From: Davidsoniella eucalypti
Taxonomy: Eukaryota; Ascomycota; Sordariomycetes; Microascales; Ceratocystidaceae
Reading direction: 5' to 3'
DNA length: 64,000 nt
Assembly: GCA_004009845.1 (NCBI GenBank)
Contig: RMBW01000055.1
Coordinates: 124,001-188,000 of the forward strand
Part shown: one piece after another, positions 54,737 to 64,000 of the stretch
Numbering within the stretch: position 1 is the first letter of the stretch
Layout of the letters: the number at the start of each line of letters is the position of its first letter
Notes under the pieces: generated by a model
What the model was told of the DNA's origin: nothing
Seen by the model: only the letters and a program-made list of their open reading frames with translations
Databases searched by the model: none
Program-made: the position numbers and the translations under genes

Positions 54737-55023
54737 ATCACCTTTGTATGGCACCTGTCTATAGTTAAAGACCAACGTGTTGCTGTTTCCGGACATTCGC
54801 CCCCCCCCCAATTTCTTTTTCCTATATATACCGCCCTCCCTCCCCCAATTTCTTTTTCTTGTATTTAAGCATGTTTAACTAACGTCTAACAAGACTTTAC
54901 CTTTCACATCACAACATCATTACACGTTATCGAATAAATTCCAGCTCTGCTCGGTAGCTAAACAGAACACTAAGCACCACCTACTCACTTTGTTTTATCT
55001 TTCCCTTTTCATCGAGATCCAAT
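54737..55023 (+). promoter_or_regulatory. Promoter region of the Elongin-A-like gene
   Basis: Contains two copies of a C-run plus AATTTCTTTTTC (about 54800-54818 and 54838-54858) separated by CCTATATATACC. The pyrimidine-rich leader and TATA-like word suggest a core promoter. Sequence inference only. Confidence 0.4.
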
Positions 55024-56247
55024 ATGTCTGGACTTTCGATGACTGCCAAGTGCGCGGAGATCGGCAAGAAGTATGCCGAGACCGTGAAGTCTCTGGGTGA
55101 GGAGCGTGGATTCCAACATGTTGTCCACGCTATCGCTGCTGTGGTACCCAACGGTGGGTACTTCAACAGTGTCCTGAAGTCATGCCAGGACATCCCAGAG
55201 CCGGTCGTCTCCCGTGTTTGGGACTTGCTAATCCAGCGCCAATTTCCGCAGCTGGTCCGCGAGTTCAAGTACTCGCCAGAGCCATCTCTGGGTTTTACCT
55301 ACCATAGGATCTGGCTCGAGTACCAGAAGACCGATGAACTGCGCAAGGACGAGGCCTTGCGGAAACTGAGCAATGGTTTCCAGCGGGTGGATAACGCCCG
55401 CGTATCAACCACCATCGTTCCTGTTGGCGCTGTCAAGTCAGCAAACTCGGCGAAGAACTACGCGGGCCGTCAGCAGTTCTTCGCCCCCAAGATGTCCGGG
55501 GCCGCCCCCAAGAGCTGGAACACAACCCCCAGCCCGTCTGCCAAGCCGCAGACGATGAACCAGAAGGCGATGAACAAGATCCGCAAGGATGCCGCCTTCA
55601 TCTCGAGCACCCGCAACAGAGGTGCCAACGCTTCCACCCCTAAGCCAGTGATGAGCAAGAGCTCTGCTGTGGGTGGTGTATTCAAGCCCCGTCGTGCAGC
55701 GGGCGGCCTTTTCAAGCACGACACGAAGGCCGCTAGCTACGCCGCCCACGCCACCGCGGTCCAGGAGGTCATGGGGACCATTGCCAGACCCATTACCTCA
55801 CGCACTGTGCGGTATAGGTCTCCCGACAGCGACTCGTCGCAATCGACCACTGCAACGGGCAGTCCGGCCTCCGTGGACTTCGATCGGGCCGTTAGCACGC
55901 CCCAGGCGCCGCCCAAGCGCCTGTACGGCCCGAACACCACGCGGTGGCACATGAATAAGCCCACCACGCGGCCGGAGGAGTTGCTAGGCAACTCGTCGTT
56001 GCCCAAGCGTCGCAAGGCGGTTCCGGTGCCGGAGGTGCCCCGCAAGTCTGAACCGCCAATCCAGACTATTGCGGACCTCCAGGCCCAGACGGCAAGCAGA
56101 CGGGTAGTCCGTACGATTACGGGCTCCTCTGCCCGTGTCCCTCCGGCCGCGCCACCAGTCGCGGACAAGCCCGCGCCATCGAGGCCACAGATCAAACGCA
56201 AGAACGGTCTGCTGAGCCAGATGATGAAGAATTCCCACAAGCAGTAA
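55024..56247 (+). CDS. Elongin-A-like protein (divergent)
   Basis: Single-exon gene of 407 aa. Residues about 50-120 resemble the Elongin A N-terminal homology region: RVWDLLIQRQFPQLVREFKY, then YHRIWLEYQKTDELRKDEAL. The LxxxxLxDFP/YxxxY pattern is its usual core. A Ser/Thr/Pro-rich, basic C-terminus follows, ending in KRKNGLLSQMMKNSHKQ. Family C-termini have a similar basic, low-complexity character. The BC-box/Elongin C-binding part is not clearly seen. Third codon positions are strongly G/C, unlike most neighbours, and there are no introns. A function in transcription elongation or a Cul3/Cul5-type ligase is inferred only. Confidence 0.45.
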   Translation: MSGLSMTAKCAEIGKKYAETVKSLGEERGFQHVVHAIAAVVPNGGYFNSVLKSCQDIPEPVVSRVWDLLIQRQFPQLVREFKYSPEPSLGFTYHRIWLEYQKTDELRKDEALRKLSNGFQRVDNARVSTTIVPVGAVKSANSAKNYAGRQQFFAPKMSGAAPKSWNTTPSPSAKPQTMNQKAMNKIRKDAAFISSTRNRGANASTPKPVMSKSSAVGGVFKPRRAAGGLFKHDTKAASYAAHATAVQEVMGTIARPITSRTVRYRSPDSDSSQSTTATGSPASVDFDRAVSTPQAPPKRLYGPNTTRWHMNKPTTRPEELLGNSSLPKRRKAVPVPEVPRKSEPPIQTIADLQAQTASRRVVRTITGSSARVPPAAPPVADKPAPSRPQIKRKNGLLSQMMKNSHKQ

Positions 56248-56853
56248 TGGCTTGGCTTGGGGTTTGCGAGGTGTGGCGTGGCATAGTATGGGCGTTTTTG
56301 GACTTGGGCTCGAGATCATTGTTTGTTCTTCGTCGAGTAGTTTGTCTTATCCAGCAACTACCATGCGGCTTGGCGTACAATATTGGATACATCTTGGGGA
56401 GTTTATGGGTTTATGGGTCTCTGGTTATCTTTTTCGGCGGTTGTTTTTTTTCGGTGGGATATTTGTTTTTCTTTATTTTTTTTCATATCAAAAATTCTCT
56501 TCGTCCAACCTACATTGTTTGACTATGGCATATAATCTGTGACTGATAATATGATACAAATGTGAAGTTCCACAAATTAAGACAAAACATAGTTTACTAT
56601 GACAGTATATGATGACTACATACAGATATACTCGATCAATCACCATGACTCCCTGAAATAATTATCTCTTTTGTACGGTCTTAGAGTTAAAAATATACAC
56701 CCAGAGCGATCAAAGCCCAAATAGCATTCACTACCTCTTGACTAACGAAGTTTTGGATTGTATGTAGATAGTAGTATATTTCATATATTCATAAGTAATA
56801 GATATGTGTAGGGCATAGCTGAAGCGCAGTGCATGATCATTATCACCATCTCT
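56248..56853. other. Convergent 3' region
   Basis: 606-bp AT- and T-rich spacer between the Elongin-A-like stop and the NEDD8 stop. A short T-run at 56443-56490 could aid 3' processing. No gene was seen. Confidence 0.4.
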
Positions 56854-57516
56854 TTAGTATCCTCCACGAAGAGCCAGAACCAAATGCAACGTCTCGCCAG
56901 GGTTCAGGTTATATTCTTTCGCTGTCTTATCGTCGGTCCTATGAATGTCAAAAAAAGCGGTTAGCGAGTGGTTCGTCTTCCAAAGTCATAGTGGTATAAA
57001 GCCGCAGAAGCATGACAGCTCAAGAGGTGAGGGGGGGGGGGGGGGGGGGGGGGGTGATCTCGTACATTTGCTTGCCGCGGAAAATTAGACGTTGTTGGGC
57101 GGGTGGGATGCCTTCTTTCTCTTCGACGAGCTCCTTGATCTGGATGATCTATAGTAGATAATAACGGCAACATGTTAGTAATATGGCATTTTATGCATTG
57201 GGTAAAGCTGCTTGATATCGGGCATAGTCTCGTTTAGTTGGGCGTTGAAGTTTCGTTGCGCGTCACGATAGTTTGTGAATTACGTTGTAATGTTAGCAGT
57301 AAGAAAGTGCCGAGATTGAACGTGCCTTGTATTGAGGCTCGATGTTGAGCTCAATCTCCTTGCCGGTGAGGGTGCGAATCCTATTGTTGCATTAACCATT
57401 AGTCGAGCTCCAAGACGCTACTACAATTTGCCAATAATATCGCGAGTTTAGTGCATAGTCGCTACACTCTAAAGGTTGGTCGCAAGATGAGGGGCAGGAC
57501 GTTACTTGATGAGCAT
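56854..57516 (-). CDS. rub1: Ubiquitin-like modifier NEDD8/Rub1
   Basis: Four exons on the minus strand, 57516-57506, 57380-57326, 57148-57066 and 56938-56854, giving 77 aa. The deduced protein starts MLIKIRTLTGKEIELNIEP and ends LHLVLALRGG plus one Tyr, so the Gly-Gly conjugation end is exposed after removal of that residue. The middle reads IKELVEEKEGIPPAQQRLIF. The first intron (57381-57505) has a GTAACG donor. The second (57149-57325) begins GC rather than GT, the only join that keeps the exact family length between IEP and IKE. The third (56939-57065) contains 24 consecutive G (plus strand). NEDD8 is activated by Uba3 (29879-31533) and joined to cullins. Confidence 0.9.
57031..57054 (+). 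repeat. 24-G homopolymer in an intron of NEDD8
   Basis: Twenty-four consecutive G on the plus strand (C on the transcript), inside the third NEDD8 intron, starting about 12 nt past its donor. Length is likely polymorphic and may be affected by sequencing error. Confidence 0.9.
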
Positions 57517-58120
57517 GGTGAGTGAATATTTAGCGCGATGATATTCGTAAGGGTGGAAATGAAAGGAAATTGTAGCTCGTCGATTTGCAACCGAAGAAGA
57601 ATAACATACAAGACGTTGAAGTTGGGTCTTTTCGTCGCTTCGAAATATGAGTATTAGGTTGATTCAAGCTGCAGTTCTAGCGTGTAACCCTATTGTTACT
57701 GCCTGGGAAAACCCAGGGTTAGGCGCATATATGTAGGTACCTTAGTGCAACCTCAAAAAGCTCAGCTTTGGCGGGGTTGCGGGGCATCATAAAAGTGGCG
57801 TCACAATAACTTGAAAATGCATTGAGAAGTCGGCGAGTTTGATACGAACTTCCGTGATGGAGTTATATATATGTATTTCTTATACGAAAATGAAGCATTA
57901 CACGTGTTAAAACAAAAAAAAAACATTAAAAAAAGCTTTGGCTATCAGTAGAATACAGTGGAGATTTCCGTAGCCGTCCAGATTCCCCAGCTAAAACAGC
58001 AACTCATCCGCAGTCGCTCCAAATGATAATGATGGTAGTAGTAGTACATGAATTCATCTCGCCATCCTTCAGGCCCTTTCTGTCGTGTATTTTGGGACAG
58101 AGATAGATTATAGAACTTGC
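57517..58120. other. Promoter of NEDD8 and 3' flank of phb2
   Basis: 604-bp spacer. TAACCCT (57685) and AGGGTTA (57715) lie about 170-205 bp upstream of the NEDD8 ATG and resemble words in the uba3/tel2 promoter. No gene was seen. Confidence 0.4.
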
Positions 58121-59185
58121 TTATTTATCATCGAAGACGTTTAGGCCTAGACCCTCAGAGTCGAGTAAGAGCTTGTTGCGGCCACCGCCCTCCTGTATCA
58201 AGTTGGCAATGAGACGGGCATTCTCGATCTTCTTCAGCTCGAGGTAGGCCTTGCTCTTCTTGACAGCTTCACCAATCAGCTCGGCAGAACGGGCCTCACC
58301 CTGGGCCTTGACAACCATGGCCTGCTTCTCCTGGCGAGCCTTGTCAACAACAAAGGCAGCACGCTGGGCTTCTTGCTGAGCGACTTGCTTGGCCTCGACG
58401 GCAGCAGTGAACTCAGGCGAGAAAGCAAGGTGCTAAAAATGACATGTGTTAGATTTTTTATAATGAAGTTGAGAAGAAAGAGAAGCAACGTGAGTATATA
58501 GTGGGGTATAAACTTACAGTCAGAGATACATCATCGACGGAGATATTGAATCGCGCCGCACGCTTGGCTAGGTTCTCACGGACCAGTCTAGCAACCATTT
58601 CACGCTGAGTAATCAGCTGGCTGGCATTGAACTGGGCAACCACGCTCTTCAGCACCTCGTTGACGATAGAGGGCAGCACGCGCTCGTCGTAGTCAACACC
58701 GAGCGTACGGTAGATCTGTGGCAGAGCACCGACCTCGGGGCGTGATAGCACACGGCAGGTAATGTTCACCATCTGGAGATCTTTGGTACCGGTCAACGAA
58801 GCGACATTGCGTGGCTTGGCGCGGACGTCGAACACGATAGGTGTCTCGAACCAAGGGATCATGACGTGGGTTCCTATAAGAAGCACAATGTATTAGCACT
58901 TGGTCGGTTTGTATGGGGAAGACCCGAATCCTACGTACCTTCACTGTAGATCTGCTTGCTGACACCTCCAAGTCTGGTGTACTTGATGGCACGGTGACCA
59001 CCATCTACGTTAAACAGGGCGTTGTAGAAGGCATAAGACCCGGCAAAGGCAAGAAGAGACCCGGCAATTAGACCGGCACTGGGTGGCTTAGGGCCGCTAG
59101 GAAAGCCACCACCGCGGCGGCCGGACTGGGACTGGGCCATCTGGCGCAGCTTGCGAAGATATTGCTCGATAGGACTCCGCTCCAT
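58121..59185 (-). CDS. phb2: Prohibitin-2
   Basis: Three exons on the minus strand, 59185-58939, 58873-58518 and 58432-58121, giving 304 aa. Introns are 65 and 85 nt with GTACGT and GTAAGT donors. A hydrophobic anchor follows a Gly/Pro-rich start (SAGLIAGSLLAFAGSYAFYNALF, about residues 35-57). The SPFH/PHB domain (GGHRAIKYTRLGGV, HVMIPWFETPIVFDVRAKPRN) and the coiled-coil (EAKQVAQQEAQRAAFVVDKARQEKQAMVVKAQGEA) are as in Phb2. It forms the ring complex with Phb1 in the mitochondrial inner membrane, acting with m-AAA protease. Phb2 rather than Phb1 is chosen for the length and the N-terminal extension. Confidence 0.95.
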
Positions 59186-59757
59186 TGTGTCGGTAGTATT
59201 TAGTGTGATGTGCGGTTAGTTGAGCAACTAGAAAGATGCGATATCGGGTAGTAGATTTCGGGTCTGAGCTTCGAATCGAGCTTCAATGTCGGTGGTGAGG
59301 CCGGAAACTTTGGGGCAGGATAGCAAGGCTGCGGATGACGGAGCATTCGCTTTCAAATTATTTTGCTTAAATGAAAATTATAGCGATGGTTCCACAAAGG
59401 CACCCCGGGCTTTACTTAGCTTTGCGGTTAAGGCGGTGCGCCGATAGTGGGTTACAGGCAGTTTTCCAGGGAGCTTATAGAGGTTAGGACAAAAGTTTCA
59501 GCAGGGATCCAACACTTATTTTGGCCGGTTATTCTAGTATCACGTGATCTGGTGCAAAGGACCTGCATGATGTCTTCCTCGCGTTTTGCGTGTCTCAAGG
59601 TTCGGCTTTAAGCGGCGGAATAAAAATTGCAATCTTTTTTGTATGAAATCCAAGTATGCACAATCCTAAACACATGCATATTGTCTCTCGATAGTTCATA
59701 CTTGACTAGTCTTAATCATTGCTTTGTTACTACATCGTCCTCCCGTATCTATATAAG
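59186..59757. other. Divergent promoter between phb2 and pso2
   Basis: 572-bp spacer between divergent starts. TATCACGTGATC (59540-59551) is a palindromic CACGTG site. TATATAAG lies directly before the pso2 start. No gene was seen. Confidence 0.4.
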
Positions 59758-62391
59758 ATGAGTGAGAAATTTGACTTTGGCAAGAAGAAAAAGAAGCCTG
59801 CACAGACAAGACTCGCCTTCACCAAGCTTACGCCCGAAGAGGTCGAAGCTGCCAAGGAGAAGAAGAAGTCTAAGCCCACTACGACGATCCTCAACTTCTT
59901 CAAGAAGATCGATCAAGATGTGCTCTTCATGTCTGAAGATACCAAGACACTGTCGTTCCTAAATGCCGGCAATAGCGCAGAAGGGGCTCAGTCGGCGGAT
60001 GTGACGAAAGATGATCCCGATTCTGAGCCTCGATTTAACGAGTCCGACTCGCCCGTGAAACGCCGTAAACTGAGTCCCCGGCCGGAGCAACAGCGCGATG
60101 ACCGAGATATAGACCTTCCAAAAGTCGAGCTTCCGCTGTTGGATCACACTCAACAAGACTCGGCCTCCTTGATCATATCATCGCCCAGCAGGGGTGGTAT
60201 AGGGATAGGTGGATTTGTACTAGACGATTCCGATGGTGACTCCGATAACGAAGAGGCCTTTAAGCGCCCTATAGCCAAGGCGGAACCATTAAGCCCTTCG
60301 CTAGTCAAAACCTTCACTCTAGACGAGTCAGGAATCATAGAAGAACTCATGAAACGACCCCGGTCGCCACCCCAGCCTGTCGCAACTGCACCTGTGAAAT
60401 TAGAAAAGAGTGTATTGGGGCTAGTCGAAGAAGACTTGATGAAGGATGACGATCTTCTCTTCCAAGAAGATTCTCTAGCGCTTGCAGAAGAAGAGTATGA
60501 AGCTATGCTTGCAATCCGTGAACAAGACCGTCGAGAGGCTGCTGAAGATGACATTGAGCTTCCGCCCATCGACGATGATTTCCACAAACGCCCGGATGTC
60601 GAGGTTTCCCTTTGTCCAATATGCTCGGGATCACTTGAGTTCGCATCGACTGACGAAGCAACTCGCCATGTCAATTCATGTTTAGACGGTAACCCTACGC
60701 CGCTTCCCACCAGACCCAAGATCCAGTCGGCTGCTGCGAAGCCTTCATCACCAACTCCATCGAAAGTGGTACCGTCCATGTTCAAATCAGGGACTTCTTT
60801 AGCTGCCAAGGCCGCTGTTCCACGGCCTGGACAGTCCAATCCCTTTGCTCTAGCTGCACAGCCTGCCTCCAATTCTGCTTTCTCCAAGCTCATGTCCGCG
60901 CGTGCCGAAAACAACGCCTGGTCCGAGGCTGCAGAACAGGCTCAGTCGTCAAAAGGCAAGCCGGCTCATACAAGAACATGTCCGTTTTACAAGATTATGC
61001 CTGGATTCTCAATCTGCGTCGACGCTTTTCGCTACGGTGCAGTCCAGGGCTGCAACGCCTACTTCCTCAGCCACTTTCATAGTGATCACTACATCGGTCT
61101 TAGTTCTACCTGGCGCCACGGTCCAATATACGCCAGTAAGGTGACTGGCACGTTAATGAAGAAGCAGCTGCGGGTTGCTGCTAAATGGGTTGTCGAGTTG
61201 GACTGGAATAGTCCCTACGAGGTGCCGGGTACTGATGGCGCAACTGTTACCATGATCCCAGCAAATCACTGTCCTGGAAGCTCTCTATTCTTGTTTGAAA
61301 AGAAAATGGGCTCAGGGGCGGCAGCAAAGACTACGCGTATCCTCCATTGCGGTGATTTTAGAGCTTGTGCTGATCATGTTACACACCCACTTTTACGGCC
61401 TGATGTCATCGACGCAGTATCAGGGAAGTCTCGACAACAAAAGATAGATATTTGTTATCTGGATACAACATACCTAGATCCTCGCTATGCTTTCCCGCCC
61501 CAAATGGATGTCATCACGGCCTGTTCCGAGCTTTGTTCTGAGATATACGCCGACCCGGATATGCCATGTAAGACCTGGGATCGACTTCAAAAGGGAAACA
61601 AAGCAAAGAAAGGAGCTGCCAATAGTAAATTATTTGCCAAAAAAGCCGAGCCTTCTCAAACGGTGCTTCCTTCTGCTATATCCAAGAAGAAACTGCTTGT
61701 AATCTGCGGCACCTATTCCATTGGCAAGGAGCGTGTCTGTGTCGGCATCGCCAAGGCCATGAACACCAAGATCTTTGCTCCAGCCCGCAAACTCGCTATA
61801 TGCAAGGCCCTCGACGATCCCGAGTTAACCTCCTTGCTGACCAACGATCCTCTCGCTGCCCAAGTCCACCTGCAGGCACTCGGTGAGATCCGACCCGACG
61901 TTATTGATGATTACCGACGCAACTATGGCGCACATTTCTCGCGAGTTGTAGCTTTTCGTCCGTCTGGCTGGACATATCGTCCACATGCTACAGCTGGCGG
62001 CGCACCGCCTTCAAATGCCCAGCCTGAACAAATTGCAACCTCCAAGCTTCTTCACAGTGCGTATTGGCGTGCGAGGTTCAACAAGGAAGATATATCTGCG
62101 GCACGTGGTGGCACTAACACAGCATTGTGTTTGGGCGTCCCGTATAGCGAGCACAGCAGTTTCCGCGAACTGGCATTGTTTGTGATGTCTCTTCATATTG
62201 ATCGCATTGTCCCGACAGTTAATGTTGGCAGTGATGCTTCGCGGAAGAAGATGAAGGGCTGGACAGACAGATGGATTATAGAGAGACGAAAAGGAGGGCT
62301 TATCACCCCATTAGAAGGCGACGAGGCGTCTAGAAAAGATGTTATTTTATGGGATGGAAAGCCAGGAAAAGGCGGTGGTGCATGGTGGTAG
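59758..62391 (+). CDS. pso2: DNA interstrand crosslink repair nuclease Pso2/Snm1
   Basis: Single-exon gene of 877 aa. A basic N-terminus (FDFGKKKKK) precedes a TTTILNFFKK word at about residue 45, close to a PIP-box. A UBZ4-type zinc finger starts near Cys286 (CPICSG, then HVNSC). The metallo-beta-lactamase core has HFHSDH (439-444), then IPANHCPGS and LHCGDFR. The beta-CASP segment follows (LDTTYLDPRYAFP, GTYSIGKERV, VPYSEHSSF), as in Pso2/SNM1A. The enzyme is a 5'-exonuclease that digests past crosslinks during repair. The start at 59758 is the first ATG; the upstream in-frame stretch lacks one. Confidence 0.94.
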   Translation: MSEKFDFGKKKKKPAQTRLAFTKLTPEEVEAAKEKKKSKPTTTILNFFKKIDQDVLFMSEDTKTLSFLNAGNSAEGAQSADVTKDDPDSEPRFNESDSPVKRRKLSPRPEQQRDDRDIDLPKVELPLLDHTQQDSASLIISSPSRGGIGIGGFVLDDSDGDSDNEEAFKRPIAKAEPLSPSLVKTFTLDESGIIEELMKRPRSPPQPVATAPVKLEKSVLGLVEEDLMKDDDLLFQEDSLALAEEEYEAMLAIREQDRREAAEDDIELPPIDDDFHKRPDVEVSLCPICSGSLEFASTDEATRHVNSCLDGNPTPLPTRPKIQSAAAKPSSPTPSKVVPSMFKSGTSLAAKAAVPRPGQSNPFALAAQPASNSAFSKLMSARAENNAWSEAAEQAQSSKGKPAHTRTCPFYKIMPGFSICVDAFRYGAVQGCNAYFLSHFHSDHYIGLSSTWRHGPIYASKVTGTLMKKQLRVAAKWVVELDWNSPYEVPGTDGATVTMIPANHCPGSSLFLFEKKMGSGAAAKTTRILHCGDFRACADHVTHPLLRPDVIDAVSGKSRQQKIDICYLDTTYLDPRYAFPPQMDVITACSELCSEIYADPDMPCKTWDRLQKGNKAKKGAANSKLFAKKAEPSQTVLPSAISKKKLLVICGTYSIGKERVCVGIAKAMNTKIFAPARKLAICKALDDPELTSLLTNDPLAAQVHLQALGEIRPDVIDDYRRNYGAHFSRVVAFRPSGWTYRPHATAGGAPPSNAQPEQIATSKLLHSAYWRARFNKEDISAARGGTNTALCLGVPYSEHSSFRELALFVMSLHIDRIVPTVNVGSDASRKKMKGWTDRWIIERRKGGLITPLEGDEASRKDVILWDGKPGKGGGAWW

Positions 62392-62711
62392 TTGTAAAGA
62401 AAAGAAATGTTTTTGGGGTGTTGTGCCATGATTAGATGGTAGTGTCACCGTGTTGTAGACATGCATATAGAAATAGAAGCCAGCATTGCCTTTCAGAAAG
62501 GGATGTGCATATCCCGTTTGTTTGGAATTAAAGAAGTAAAAAAAAAAAAGTCTTGCCCAAAAAGAACTGATTATTCTATAAGCAACGCCACTTGAATATA
62601 TATGCCAATTGACATTCAATGCATTAGGGGTGAAGGTTAGTTTAGTTTGTGATGGTTATGATTTTCGTATCTCATGTAAAATTCTATGCTTTGCCCAACA
62701 GCACAATTTGT
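62392..62711. other. Convergent 3' region pso2/lsm2
   Basis: 320-bp AT-rich spacer between two stop codons. No gene was seen. Confidence 0.4.
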
Positions 62712-63227
62712 TTATTTTGCCTTTTCCCGCTGAGCGGCAGCCTCTGTATGGTTGTCAGTTCGGTCGACAGGTAAATATTCATATACTGATACATGACAAT
62801 CTGGGTTGGGCTTACCTCTTCTTGTGGCGTCTTCTAGTAAAGGAACATCGACGTCGCTGGGGGTCAGATGAACGTAACGCACCACAGATCCACGGATGAA
62901 GGCATTCTTGACAGAGCTCTGTACAATCGGCATTAGCATATTTATATTTCATAATCACAACACCTGTCATTGGCTCGTTGGCAAGGGGAAACACACCAGG
63001 TGAGGATATTTTAGCTCGTTGACAACAGCGATGTTCTCTAGCTTGATGTTCAGATACTGATCTACACTCTTGAGAGTGCCGCGGATCTGGATGTCATTCT
63101 TTAGCTCCACGGTGACTTCATGGTCAATGAGAGTCTTGAAGAAACTGAGGCATGTGTTAGCTCATAGGTTCATTGCCTCGATTTTCCGAGTTTGGGAAGT
63201 GAGAATATCTGACCTGAAAAAAAGCAT
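62712..63227 (-). CDS. lsm2: U6 snRNA-associated Sm-like protein LSm2
   Basis: Four exons on the minus strand, 63227-63214 (14 nt), 63144-62997, 62918-62816 and 62743-62712 (32 nt), giving 98 aa. Introns are 69, 78 and 72 nt with donors GTCAGA, GTGTGT and GTAAGC. The protein begins MLFFSFFKTLIDHEV, carries the Sm1 motif (NDIQIRGTLKSVDQYLNIKL) and the Sm2 motif (AFIRGSVVRYVHL), then DVPLLEDATRR and ends EAAAQREKAK. This is the pattern of LSm2. In the nucleus LSm2-8 binds the 3' end of U6 snRNA; in the cytoplasm LSm1-7 promotes mRNA decapping. Two exons are too short to be called without splicing evidence, but the joins are exact. Confidence 0.92.
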
Positions 63228-64000
63228 TGTGGTGGATGATTGAGGATGGGAGGAGAAGAAATAGAGAGATATCTAGCAGATTATCGGTATATAAGAGAAA
63301 ATAGTATGTATAAATGATGTAGATTCAAGTAGAAAAGCACTGTTTGGATATAATAGCTCTATGAGCGAATCAGAGCAAGGCTGTACATCGAACTTTTGGC
63401 TAAAACGTCACAAGCTTGCCTTCTAAAGGAACAGAGACTCAAGGCTGGGCCTTGCGATAATGGGCTCAAAATTAATGTGTGGCAATTGTTAAGCAAACGG
63501 ATTAATGGGGTCTATTAGCCGAGAATCTTCCGGTATTCAGTTACGGTATTCACGACGATTACAAAATGGGCCCCGCTTGGATGAGCGCAAGAAAGAGCCT
63601 AAGGGGAAACTTCGGAAAGGAAAGGCAAGGCAAAAGTAGTTACGTTTTGCTCTTAGGACTTGAAATTGTCTTATTATAGGGCCTTTTTCAATGTAAATCG
63701 GTCATTCTCCTCATGCATTTTTTACCAAAATAAGCCTTGATTAAACCTTGTTTGTCTACATACATAACTTGGGCCAATGCAGTTTACTTATCCATTAAAT
63801 AGAAGAGAGAGGCGGAGCAAGAGCCATGAAAGAATATCAGAGGTATACAGACAATAATAATTAGAGTAGTCTTTTTGTAGAGCACAGTCAAGAAAAGAAG
63901 GTATATTTCAATCAAAAGCACTTACTTTTGTAATTGGCTTTCAAAGACTTGCATATGTACGATTCTTAACTTTGGACCATGATGTGATATGCTTGATAAT
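63228..64000. other. 5' flank of lsm2 to window end
   Basis: AT-rich, with short runs and no supported gene. A possible splice-donor-like word near 63930 on the minus strand could belong to a gene running beyond the window, but nothing can be claimed. Confidence 0.35.

Noticed and set aside
54578..54868. Open frame encoding a repeated HYELGL peptide
   Set aside because: Direct consequence of an 18-bp tandem repeat whose unit is a multiple of three.
57001..57060. G-tract as part of the NEDD8 coding sequence
   Set aside because: Reading through gives poly-Pro and loses the conserved QMTDDKTA segment; it is intronic.
59719..59757. N-terminal extension of Pso2
   Set aside because: It starts at TTG; the first ATG is at 59758.
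1..64000. Secondary-metabolite or defence gene cluster
   Set aside because: No PKS, NRPS, terpene, NLR or HET-type gene was found; the genes are mostly housekeeping.

Overview
The window looks like nuclear DNA of a filamentous ascomycete (Pezizomycotina). Genes lie close together on both strands. They are split by short introns (about 50-140 nt, a few longer) with GTRNGT-like donors and CTAAC/CTAAT branch sites near the acceptor. The proteins are fungal (Mnr2-type CorA, Src1/Heh, Tel2, DUF7053, Psk1-like kinase). No rRNA gene, CRISPR array or bacterial-type operon is visible. The species was not determined. All exon joins come from reading splice signals and conserved protein motifs by eye.

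Layout, left to right. An AGC kinase (psk1-like, 1.9-3.6 kb) is followed by repeat-bearing DNA with a fold-back element (5.67-6.29 kb). Next are prp4 (6.6-8.2), a 907-bp non-autonomous Mutator-like element with 9-bp target duplications (8.39-9.29), a P-TEFb-type cyclin (9.9-11.4), a fragment resembling the Mcm3 C-terminus (11.46-11.78), and an Mnr2-like Mg2+ transporter (12.4-15.3). Then come noc4 (16.7-18.5), atp4 (18.9-20.2), src1/heh2 (20.9-23.2), coq6 (24.1-25.7), the complex I 49-kDa subunit (26.1-27.6), rpc40 (28.3-29.5), uba3 (29.9-31.5), tel2 (31.9-34.9), a long Ste20/GCK-type kinase (35.9-40.0), an unknown protein (41.1-42.6) and a DUF7053 protein (43.6-44.2). After an 85-bp perfect inverted-repeat element (44.7-45.2) come a GH15 glycosidase (45.7-48.1), a Cys/His-plus-acidic unknown (48.3-48.9), a HAD phosphatase-like protein (51.3-52.2), tfg2 (52.5-53.8), an 18-bp minisatellite (54.6-54.7), an Elongin-A-like gene (55.0-56.2), NEDD8/rub1 (56.9-57.5), phb2 (58.1-59.2), pso2/snm1 (59.8-62.4) and lsm2 (62.7-63.2).

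Most genes are conserved housekeeping functions: splicing (prp4, lsm2), ribosome and RNA polymerase biogenesis (noc4, rpc40), transcription (P-TEFb cyclin, TFIIF beta, Elongin A-like), mitochondria (atp4, coq6, 49-kDa subunit, phb2) and genome stability (tel2, pso2). NEDD8 and the catalytic subunit of its E1 (uba3) both lie in the window, 25 kb apart.

The most unusual features are in gene structure and repeats. uba3 needs a 6-nt internal microexon in its nucleotide-binding loop. NEDD8 needs a GC-AG intron and has a 24-G tract in its last intron. The first or last coding exons of four genes are 4-17 nt. There are three separate inverted-repeat elements and a truncated Mcm3-like fragment. I found no convincing new multi-gene system.
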